DNA of 64,000 nucleotides from Nannocystis sp. RBIL2 (lineage in GTDB: Bacteria; Myxococcota_A; Polyangia; Nannocystales; Nannocystaceae), in NCBI RefSeq assembly GCF_026626745.1, contig NZ_JAPNJW010000001.1:4944001-5008000 (forward strand). The letters are read 5' to 3'. Below the pieces are notes generated by a model. It did not search any database, was not told where the DNA came from, and was given only the letters and a program-made list of their open reading frames with translations. The position numbers and the translations under genes were made by a program. Numbering within the stretch: position 1 is the first letter of the stretch; each line of letters opens with the position of its first letter. This document shows positions 44,486-52,768 of the stretch, piece by piece.

Positions 44486-44566
44486 GGCCGGCACCCTACC
44501 ACGCCGCCGTCCGCGCGGGGCACTCCCTCGCGTGCGCATGGCCCGACGTGTGGCACGCTCGTGGTC

Positions 44567-45730
44567 ATGTCCGGCGTCCCAGCCCGCGTCCACAACCTCC
44601 CGGCCGCGCGCGCTCAGTTCGGCGACCTCATCGGCCGACTCCTGCCCGCCTTCGAGCGCGCCGACCCGCTCGCCGACGCCGCCACCGCCTGGCTCTCTAC
44701 CTGTCCCGAAGGACATGCCGTTTTCGAGGCCGCGCTGGTCCGGCCCGAGCGCGCCCCCGAGCCCGTCGCTGCCCTGCTCGAGTCGGTCGCCGGCGTGCCC
44801 GCGTGGGTCGAGCCGGCCCGCCTCGCGCGCGCCAGCCACCTGTTCTCGCGGGCAGGTGTGGTCGGCGGCTTCGTCCTCGGCCTGCGCTCGCTCGTGCTGG
44901 GCTACGCCGCGCCGGCCGGCAACAAGCCGCTGGCCTTCAGCGGTCGCTTGCGCGAGGCCGCCCCGCGTCGCCTCGCCGAGACCGCCCGCTTCGTCACCGC
45001 GGTGTGCGAGCCGGGCGGCCTTTTGCCTGGCGGGGAGGGCCGCGCGATCGCCTTGCGCGTGCGCCTCATGCACGCCCAGGTGCGCCGCCTCTTGCTCGCC
45101 ACCGGCCGCTGGGACCGCGCCGCCTGGGCCGTGCCGATCAACCAGCACGACATGCTCGCCACCGGTCTCCTCTTCAGCCACGTCTACCTCGACGGCCTGC
45201 GCCTGCTCGGCCTCCAGATCGCCGCCGACGAGGCCGACGACTACATCCACTTGTGGCGCCTGGCCAGCTGGATCCTCGGCGTCGACGACGAGCTCGTGCC
45301 CGACCGCGAGCCGGCCGCGCGGCGCCTGGCCGAGTGCATCTTCCTCACCCAGGGTTCGCCCGACGCTGACTCGCGGGCGCTCACCGCTGCGCTGTTGCAG
45401 GCTCCCCTTCAGGCCGCGCGCACCCCGGGCGAGCGTCGCCTCGCCGCCGCGCGCGTGCGCCTCAGCGCCAGCCTTTGCCGCCACCTCGTCGGCCACGGCC
45501 TCGCCGACGCGCTCGGCGTCCCGTCCGAGCGCCACCCCTTCTCCGTCCCCCTGCTCGCCTCCGTGTTCGGCGGCCTCGACCGCCTGCGCGCCGCCCTCCC
45601 GCCGATCGACGCCTCCGCCGCCGCGCTCGGCCGCCGCTACTGGGACCTCGTCGTCGACGTCGGCATGAACGGCGAGCGCCCGACCTACCCCATGCCCGCC
45701 CGCCTCGGCCGCCGCCCCACCGCCGCCTGA
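44567..45730 (+). CDS. MpaB/DUF2236-family oxygenase-like protein
   Basis: 387 residues. Landmarks of the DUF2236 (latex-clearing-protein/MpaB) family are ASHLFSRAGVVGGFVLGLRS, RLMHAQVRRLLLATGRWDRA with the conserved His, VPINQHDMLATGLLFSHVYL, and YIHLWRLASWILGVDDELVP. Members are heme-binding oxygenases or hydroxylases in fungi and bacteria (family knowledge); the substrate here is unknown. The loop STCPEGHAVFEAALV is coded by an exact palindromic element (44702-44715), and a 9-bp hairpin (44837-44858) lies a little further on. ATG 44567 fits the start of homologous length. Confidence 0.75.
   Translation: MSGVPARVHNLPAARAQFGDLIGRLLPAFERADPLADAATAWLSTCPEGHAVFEAALVRPERAPEPVAALLESVAGVPAWVEPARLARASHLFSRAGVVGGFVLGLRSLVLGYAAPAGNKPLAFSGRLREAAPRRLAETARFVTAVCEPGGLLPGGEGRAIALRVRLMHAQVRRLLLATGRWDRAAWAVPINQHDMLATGLLFSHVYLDGLRLLGLQIAADEADDYIHLWRLASWILGVDDELVPDREPAARRLAECIFLTQGSPDADSRALTAALLQAPLQAARTPGERRLAAARVRLSASLCRHLVGHGLADALGVPSERHPFSVPLLASVFGGLDRLRAALPPIDASAAALGRRYWDLVVDVGMNGERPTYPMPARLGRRPTAA
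44702..44715. repeat. TGTCC-N4-GGACA palindromic element (loop CGAA)
   Basis: Exact copy in the MpaB-type gene, read TCPEGH, the same six residues as in the unrelated lipoprotein at 772. Confidence 0.8.
44837..44858. repeat. 9-bp hairpin with TCGC loop, family variant
   Basis: CACCTGTTC pairs with GGGCAGGTG (two G-T pairs) around TCGC inside the MpaB-type gene, coding HLFSRAGV. It resembles the main element with altered arms. Confidence 0.5.
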
Positions 45731-45740
45731 CTCTTCAGAC

Positions 45741-45756
45741 ATATCCTTCGGGATAT
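45741..45756. repeat. covariant hairpin ATATCC-TTCG-GGATAT
   Basis: A perfect 6-bp stem with a UUCG tetraloop, ten bases after the MpaB-type stop. Compared with ATGTCC…GGACAT, one pair changed G-C to A-T in both arms. It could act as a 3' end or protective hairpin. Confidence 0.7.
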
Positions 45757-45821
45757 TCGCATGACATGACCCGAAGGCCATCCCCCACCCGCACGTTCCC
45801 CGCCCGTCCCCGTCCGCCCCC

Positions 45822-47273
<1,452 letters not shown>

Positions 47274-47451
47274 CCGCCGCCGCTCGCCGCGATCCCGAGC
47301 GGCTTCCTGACTCACGCCATGGGTCACCGCGCCGGAGCGTGTGCATCGCCGGCGCGAGCGCGCGAGAACCATTCGCCGCACGGGCCGCGACCAGCCGCAT
47401 GCCGCCGCCCTCGCCGCCCCTGCGGGCGCGTCACACCACCCACGACTGCAC

Positions 47452-47475
47452 GGACATGCCCTTCAGCGCATGTCC
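47452..47475. repeat. covariant hairpin GGACATG / CATGTCC with 10-base loop
   Basis: GGACATG, loop CCCTTCAGCG, CATGTCC, in the convergent gap between the photolyase and the head-GIN-type gene. Same layout as the two hairpins at 35337-35402, with a third stem version; a further half-site (GAACATGCCCCTTCGG) follows at 47494. Confidence 0.75.
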
Positions 47476-47509
47476 CCTGCATCATGCTCGATGGAACATG
47501 CCCCTTCGG

Positions 47510-48169
47510 TCACTCGCAGGCGACCGTCACTCGCTCGGCCTCGCCGACGATCTCCGGCGGCGCCCCGCTGGTGCACACAGTCACGCTCGGCGCCCCTTCG
47601 TCGATCGTCACGATCACGCGCTCGGCGGTCAGCCGCGACGCCTCGACGTACGCCATATCGGCGGCCGCGACCGCCAGCTCCGGCCCGGTGCCGGCCAGCA
47701 TCACGTTGCTCGCGTCGCGCGCGACCACGTTCGCCACGACCTGCGTCAGCTCGCTCGCCTCGACCACGCTCGTCAGCTCGGCCTCGATCGCCAGCGCCTC
47801 GCTCGCCCCGTGCACGCGCACCACTGCGCGGTCGGTCGCGAACACCCCGCTCAGCGCCGGCACCTCCAGAGTCACCGTCGGGATCACCTTCAGCTCTTGC
47901 AGCAGGTTCGGGTTGGCCGCGATGGACAGCAGCCCATCCCCATGGACTTCAGTAAAGAGCCGTGAGAGCGCATTCGCGTCGCCGGTCACGCGCAGCGTCA
48001 CGTCGGCCTCCGGGTCGAGCTCCGGGCGCACCGTCACGGTCACCTCGAAGTCGTCGAACACCTCGATCTGCCAGAACGGCGGCACGGTGCGCACCGTCTC
48101 CTGGGGCACCCCGTCGCCCTTCAGCTCACAGCCCGCCAGCAGCGCGAGCGTTGCGATCGTCCTGCGCAC
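47510..48169 (-). CDS. DUF2807 (head-GIN-type) lipoprotein
   Basis: 219 residues. GTG 48169 has AGGG eight bases upstream and gives a short signal with lipobox (RRTIATLALLAGC); GTG 48178 is an alternative. The body shows strand-turn repeats (FDDFEVTVTVRPELDPEADV; GDANALSRLFTEVHGDGLLS; TSVVEASELTQVVANVVARD; LAVAAADMAYVEASRLTAER), the right-handed beta-solenoid of DUF2807/GIN-domain putative adhesins. These are often envelope stress or adhesion proteins, but the role is open. It is convergent with the photolyase gene. Confidence 0.65.
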   Translation of the reverse strand: MRRTIATLALLAGCELKGDGVPQETVRTVPPFWQIEVFDDFEVTVTVRPELDPEADVTLRVTGDANALSRLFTEVHGDGLLSIAANPNLLQELKVIPTVTLEVPALSGVFATDRAVVRVHGASEALAIEAELTSVVEASELTQVVANVVARDASNVMLAGTGPELAVAAADMAYVEASRLTAERVIVTIDEGAPSVTVCTSGAPPEIVGEAERVTVACE

Positions 48170-48288
48170 GGCTGGCACCCTAGCGCGTCCGGGCCCTCGC
48201 CGCGCGCGCGATGTCTCCGTGCGGAAGCGCCCGCCGCCCGCCACGGCAGGCGTGGACGGCTTCCCGGCGCGCGTGGCAGCATCCTGCG

Positions 48289-49758
48289 ATGGTCTCCGTC
48301 TCGCGCTCCCTGCTCCTCACCTCGCTCGTCCTCGCCGCCTGCGGCGACTCGCAAGGCAGCACCGCCGCCACCGCCACCGAGTCGACCGGCGAGGCCACCG
48401 GGAGCAGCGAGGCGAGCAGCGGCAGCGAGGCCACCAGCGCGCCGACCACCACCGAGGCCCCGCCGACCACCGGCAGCACCAGCGAGGCCGGCGAGGACGT
48501 GCGGCCCAACTGGCACCAGGACATCGCCCCGCTGGTCACCGCCAGCTGTCAGAGCTGCCACGTCTCCGGCGGGATCGCCCCGTTCGCGCTGATGACCTAC
48601 GAGGAAGCCAAGCCGTGGGCCGGCGTCATGGCCACCGACGTCGCCCAGGGCCTCATGCCGCCGTGGCACGCCCTCGAGACCGACGAGTGCGCGCCGCCGC
48701 TGCCCTACCTGCACGACCCGCGGCTATCGGATGACCAAAAGGACATGTTCCAGCGGTGGGCCGATCTGGGCGCGCCCGCAGGCGACCCCGCGCTCGCCGC
48801 CCCGCTGCCGCCGCCGCCCTCGCTCGACCTCGCGGACCCGACCAAGTCGGTCACGATGACCACCCCGCTGACCGTCGACAGGGTCGGCAATACGACCGAC
48901 TTCTTCCACTGCCTCAGCCTCGACCCCGGCAACGACGCGCCGGTGTACGTCGACGGGATCCAGGTGCTCGCCGGCAACCCGAAGATCGTGCATCACGTCC
49001 TGATCTACGTCGACGCCGGCGCCGACTCTGCGAGCTGGCCCGGCGGCGTCAAGCAGAACTGCGGCGGCGGGGCCGGCATCGGCAACGCGCAGCTGATCGG
49101 CGGCTGGGTCCCGGGCGGCATGCCGATGGTCGCGCCCGCGGGCGTGACGACCGAGCTGCCGGCCGGCGCGCGGCTGATCCTCAACGTCCACTACCACGCC
49201 ACCGGCGGCGGCCCCGAGGAGGACAGCGCCACCGGCCTGGCCCTGCGCTGGAGCGACACCGCGGCCGAGTGGTCGACCTTCTTCACCCTCATCGGCGCCC
49301 CCGGCGTCGGCGATTCGCTGAACGGCCCGCTGATGATCCCCGCCGGCGAGGCGGCCCACGTCGAGGAGTACGAGTACGTGGTCCCGAACAACATCCCCGC
49401 GTTCGCCGACGTGCGCGTCTGGACCGTCCTCAACCACATGCACAAGGTCGGCGTCGACATGCGCGTGTGGGTCGAGAACGCCAGCGGCGAGACGTGCCTG
49501 CTGCACACGCCCAAGTGGGACTTCAACTGGCAGCGCTCCTATCAATACGACGCGCCGATCACCGAGAGCTTCCGCGTCCGCGCCGGCGACCGCGTCCGCC
49601 TGCGTTGCGTCTACAACAACACGATGTCGAACCCCGGCGTGGTCGAGATGCTGGCCGAGGCCGGCCTCGCCTCCCCGGTCGATGTCGGCCTCGGCGAAGG
49701 CACCCTCGACGAGATGTGCCTGACGGGCGTCGGCGTGGCGATCAAGGGCAGCCTCTGA
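48289..49758 (+). CDS. copper type II monooxygenase-like lipoprotein with heme-c motif
   Basis: 489 residues. Lipoprotein signal (SLLLTSLVLAAC), Thr/Ser/Glu linker, then DIAPLVTASCQSCHVSGGIA, where CQSCH is a CxxCH covalent-heme motif with a downstream Met (GLMPPW) able to ligate it. The rest matches the two-domain fold of peptidylglycine/dopamine monooxygenases: HHVLIYVDA (first copper site His pair), LNVHYHATGG (HxH) and VLNHMHKVGVDMRVWV (HMH and Met). The combination is common in myxobacterial 'ascorbate-dependent monooxygenase' genes (family recollection); the natural reductant and substrate are unknown. ATG 48289 fits the signal. Confidence 0.75.
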   Translation: MVSVSRSLLLTSLVLAACGDSQGSTAATATESTGEATGSSEASSGSEATSAPTTTEAPPTTGSTSEAGEDVRPNWHQDIAPLVTASCQSCHVSGGIAPFALMTYEEAKPWAGVMATDVAQGLMPPWHALETDECAPPLPYLHDPRLSDDQKDMFQRWADLGAPAGDPALAAPLPPPPSLDLADPTKSVTMTTPLTVDRVGNTTDFFHCLSLDPGNDAPVYVDGIQVLAGNPKIVHHVLIYVDAGADSASWPGGVKQNCGGGAGIGNAQLIGGWVPGGMPMVAPAGVTTELPAGARLILNVHYHATGGGPEEDSATGLALRWSDTAAEWSTFFTLIGAPGVGDSLNGPLMIPAGEAAHVEEYEYVVPNNIPAFADVRVWTVLNHMHKVGVDMRVWVENASGETCLLHTPKWDFNWQRSYQYDAPITESFRVRAGDRVRLRCVYNNTMSNPGVVEMLAEAGLASPVDVGLGEGTLDEMCLTGVGVAIKGSL

Positions 49759-50336
49759 GGGCTTCTCGCGGAGGGAAGTGCCACGCGGACTTTGCCATGC
49801 GAAGACCGGGGCGTGTCGCTTCGCAAATTGCCGACTGCGCCTCGCGGGGGGCCCGGGGAAGGGGCGGCTGCAGCCGTGAGAAGCCGACCCGCCGTCGTGG
49901 GCTTCGATGACGGACCTCTCCGGGAGCAGGCCGTGGGGCGCCTGTTCGACGGCCAGGCCTGGCCGCCGAACAGACGCCATTTCACGTCCTTCACGGCGGC
50001 TCCTCTTAGCGAAGAAGACCTCGCGGCGACCTCTCGCTTCACTTCATGCATGCGCCCGTATCCTCGTCGCCCCGACGAGGCTCGGGCGCTCGGTTGTTCC
50101 CCGCTGCGAGGGGCCAGTCTTCTGAACCCCGGGTGACGCCGAGGCGAGGGCTGTCGGCGGCAGCTCGAGATTGCCCAGAGGTGGGGGCTGCGGGGAGTCG
50201 GAAATTCCGCAGCGTTCGGGCGTAGTGGTGACCGGGCCGGCCGGCCACGTGACGCTCGCGCGAATGCACATCCGCGGCGACGCGACGGGCGTCGCTGCGC
50301 CTTGCGGCGCCGGTCGGAGTGGCGGTATGGAAGCGA
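49759..50336. other. gene-free region with a 42-base near-perfect palindrome
   Basis: 578 bases between two plus-strand genes. No coding frame looks real. The palindrome at 49937-49978 is described separately; a GC-rich stretch near 50100-50230 has no recognised structure. The pectate lyase promoter must be here, but boxes were not identified. Confidence 0.4.
49937..49978. repeat. 42-base near-perfect palindrome
   Basis: The left arm (starting GGCGCCTGTTCGACGGC) and right arm (ending CGCCGAACAGACGCC) match at 19 of 21 positions with no spacer, the centre being CCAGGCCTGG. As DNA it is a possible dimeric-protein site or cruciform; as RNA a stable hairpin needs a small loop at the centre. Confidence 0.7.
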
Positions 50337-51575
50337 ATGCGAAGCCCCGTCTTGCTGGTTGCTGCATTCGCGCTGCTCGGCTGCCCTCAACCCCCTCCCG
50401 ACGGGCTCTCTCCGGAGACGATGACGACCGGGAGCGGGGCCTCGACTGGAACGACCGCGGGGACGGATCCCACGGGTACCGGGGAGCCGACGACGAGTAC
50501 GGGGGCGCTGACGACGGGCACTGGAGGCGACAGCACGTCGACGACCGGCGCGGGCGAGACCGAGACCACGACCGACACCGGAGACCCGGCCGAGCCGATC
50601 GCGGAGGAGCCGATCGGGTACGCGGCGCTCGAGGGCGGGACCCACGGTGGCGCAGGCGGGCCGACGGTCGTCGTGGCGACGTACGACGAGCTGAGGAGCG
50701 CGGCCGAGGATTCGGACTACCCCCTGATCATCAAAGTCTCGGGGACGATCGTCGGCGAGGAGCAGATCTACGTCCGCTCCAACAAGACGATCCTCGGGCT
50801 GCCGGGCTCGAAGCTGCAGGGCGTCGGGCTGCGGCTGTCCGAGGTGAATAACGTGATCCTGCGCAACCTGACGATCGAGGAGGTCATCGCCGACCTCGGG
50901 AACGGCGACCAGGACGCGATCACCCTGAAGTACGGCACGCACCACGTGTGGATCGACCACTGCGACCTGCGCGCTCAGCCGCCCGGCGAATCGTTCGTGG
51001 TCGACGGCAACGAGGAGTACTACGACGGGCTGATCGACATCACGCGCGGGTGCGACTTCGTCACGGTGTCGTGGACGAAGTTCACCGACAGCTGGAAGGC
51101 GATGCTGGTCGGGGGCGGCCCGGAGGAGATCGAGAACATCGGCAAGCAGCACCTGACGATGTACAATAACTACTTCCTCGACTGCCTCGAGCGCGGGCCG
51201 TACGTCGGGCTGAGCGAGGCTCACGTGTTCAATAATTACACGCGGGTGACCCGACTGACCGGGCACATCGGCAACGGAGTGGCGCTGCGCGACAACGCGC
51301 GGGTCCGGGTCGACAACTGCTACTTCGATCACACCTTGGTCGATGACGAAGGGATGAGCCCGTCGTTGCCGATCGTCACTGGCTACTCGAGCTCGGTCGG
51401 CGGGCCGGGGCGCGTCACCAACGCGGACAGCAATATCTTCGTCAACACCGTCGAGCCGCACATCGATGGTCCGCCGGACGACTTCGTGCCGCCGTACGAT
51501 TATTCACCGATCCCGGCGGAGGAGGTGCCCGCGGCGGTGCTGGCCGGGGCGGGCGCGACTCTGCCGATCGAATAG
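50337..51575 (+). CDS. pectate lyase, family PL1, lipid-anchored
   Basis: 412 residues. Lipoprotein signal (LLVAAFALLGC) and a Thr/Gly linker, then the right-handed beta-helix of family 1 pectate lyases: IIKVSGTIVGEEQIYVRSNK, TILGLPGSKLQG, NVILRNLTIEEV, DAITLKYGTHHVWIDHCDLR, YDGLIDITRGCDFVTVSWTKF and the later NNYFLDCLERGPYVGLSEAH. WIDHC and VTVSWTKF are the usual calcium- and substrate-site strands; the catalytic Arg region near ERGPYVG is plausible. It cleaves polygalacturonan by beta-elimination. ATG 50337 follows GGAAG; GTG 50319 is less likely. A saprophytic or predatory lifestyle is consistent with it. Confidence 0.85.
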   Translation: MRSPVLLVAAFALLGCPQPPPDGLSPETMTTGSGASTGTTAGTDPTGTGEPTTSTGALTTGTGGDSTSTTGAGETETTTDTGDPAEPIAEEPIGYAALEGGTHGGAGGPTVVVATYDELRSAAEDSDYPLIIKVSGTIVGEEQIYVRSNKTILGLPGSKLQGVGLRLSEVNNVILRNLTIEEVIADLGNGDQDAITLKYGTHHVWIDHCDLRAQPPGESFVVDGNEEYYDGLIDITRGCDFVTVSWTKFTDSWKAMLVGGGPEEIENIGKQHLTMYNNYFLDCLERGPYVGLSEAHVFNNYTRVTRLTGHIGNGVALRDNARVRVDNCYFDHTLVDDEGMSPSLPIVTGYSSSVGGPGRVTNADSNIFVNTVEPHIDGPPDDFVPPYDYSPIPAEEVPAAVLAGAGATLPIE

Positions 51576-51763
51576 CGGCAGGTGTTCGGCCAGCGCGCAC
51601 CTCGGCGGCCCCTCCGGCCGCCCACGACCACTCGAAACACAATCGGGGGCTCGCTTGCCGCGGCCGCTCGGTTCGCGCGAACTGTGCGCGGCGCTCCCCT
51701 TCACCGGTCGCGCTTCGCCTGCCGTCTCGCGCCTGCGGGCCACCCGTGGCAAGATCGCGCCCC

Positions 51764-52525
51764 ATGCTCTCGCTCGCCGGCCTTCACGTCCTCGTCACCG
51801 GCGGCAGCCGTGGCATCGGCGCCGCCGTCTGTCGCCGGTTCGCCGCTGCCGGCGCAGTCGTCCTCGTCCACTACCGCGACCGCCACGACGTCGCCGAGTC
51901 CCTGCTGACCGAGCTGCGCGCCGTCCACGACGTCTCACACCTGCGCTTCGCCGCCGACCTCGCCGACCCGACCCAGGTCGACGCCATGTTCGAGCACGTC
52001 GCGCGCGAGTGGGGCCGGCTCGACTGCCTCGTCAACAACGCCGGCGTGTGGGAGGCGGACGAGCTGTCGCGCTTCGACCTCGACGTCTATCGCCGCACCA
52101 TGGACGTCAACGTCCTCGGCCCCTTCCTCGCCGTCGCTCGCGCCTTGCCGCTGCTGCGCCTGTCCCAAAGGGCATCCATCGTCAACGTCACCTCCACCGC
52201 CGGGCAGCGCGGCGAGGCCGACTACAGCCCCTACGCGGCGTCCAAGGGCGCCCTGATCTCCGCCACCAAGTCGTGGGCCGTCGAGCTGGCCCCGGCGATC
52301 CGCGTCAACAGCGTCGCGCCCGGCTGGGTCGACACCGACATGACCGCCGGCCCGCTGCGCCACGACCTCGACGCGCGCGCCCGCATCGAGAGCCAGATCC
52401 CCCTGCGCCGCGTCGCCACCGCCGACGACATCGCCGCCCCGATCGCCTTCCTCGCCTCCGACATGGCGCGCCACATCACCGGCGAGATCCTCAACGTCAA
52501 CGGCGGCAGCGTCCTGTGCGGCTGA
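51764..52525 (+). CDS. short-chain dehydrogenase/reductase
   Basis: 253 residues, standard SDR length. NAD(P)-binding TGGSRGIGAAV (TGxxxGxG) at the start, CLVNNAGV (NNAG), SIVNVTSTAG with the catalytic Ser, and YSPYAASKGALIS giving YxxxK. The Arg after TGGS and the basic RDRH following strand 2 favour NADPH (inference). The end, GEILNVNGGSVLCG, is typical of FabG-like enzymes; the substrate may be a 3-oxoacyl thioester or another ketone. A near-exact palindromic element (TGTCCCAAAGGGCA, 52161-52174) codes LSQRAS next to the catalytic strand. ATG 51764 chosen over a longer frame. Confidence 0.85.
   Translation: MLSLAGLHVLVTGGSRGIGAAVCRRFAAAGAVVLVHYRDRHDVAESLLTELRAVHDVSHLRFAADLADPTQVDAMFEHVAREWGRLDCLVNNAGVWEADELSRFDLDVYRRTMDVNVLGPFLAVARALPLLRLSQRASIVNVTSTAGQRGEADYSPYAASKGALISATKSWAVELAPAIRVNSVAPGWVDTDMTAGPLRHDLDARARIESQIPLRRVATADDIAAPIAFLASDMARHITGEILNVNGGSVLCG
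52161..52174. repeat. variant palindromic element in the SDR gene
   Basis: TGTCCCAAAGGGCA keeps a full stem when the T-A to T-G wobble is allowed; it codes LSQRA just before the conserved SIVNV strand. Confidence 0.5.
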
Positions 52526-52768
52526 GCCCCGCTGCCTCGGTCCGATCAGCAGGCCGCTGATCGAGCACACAGCTGCGGGATGCGGAGATTCGCCCGGTCG
52601 CGCAGGCCGGGCGAGACGCTCGACAGCGAACCCGATGCTCACGAGAATCGCCGCTCGTCGCAATCGCCGACCGCTCGCACATCCGGACCTCGCCGAGCCT
52701 TCGGCGTCGTGCGAGATGAAGCCGTTCACCATTGACAAGCTGCGCGCGCTCCTCGAACAATCCGACGC

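Noticed and set aside
52732..52760. TTGACA with a 17-base spacer before the hydroxylase gene
   Set aside because: The paired -10 (GAACAA) is poor and would leave almost no leader; a single box is not enough support.
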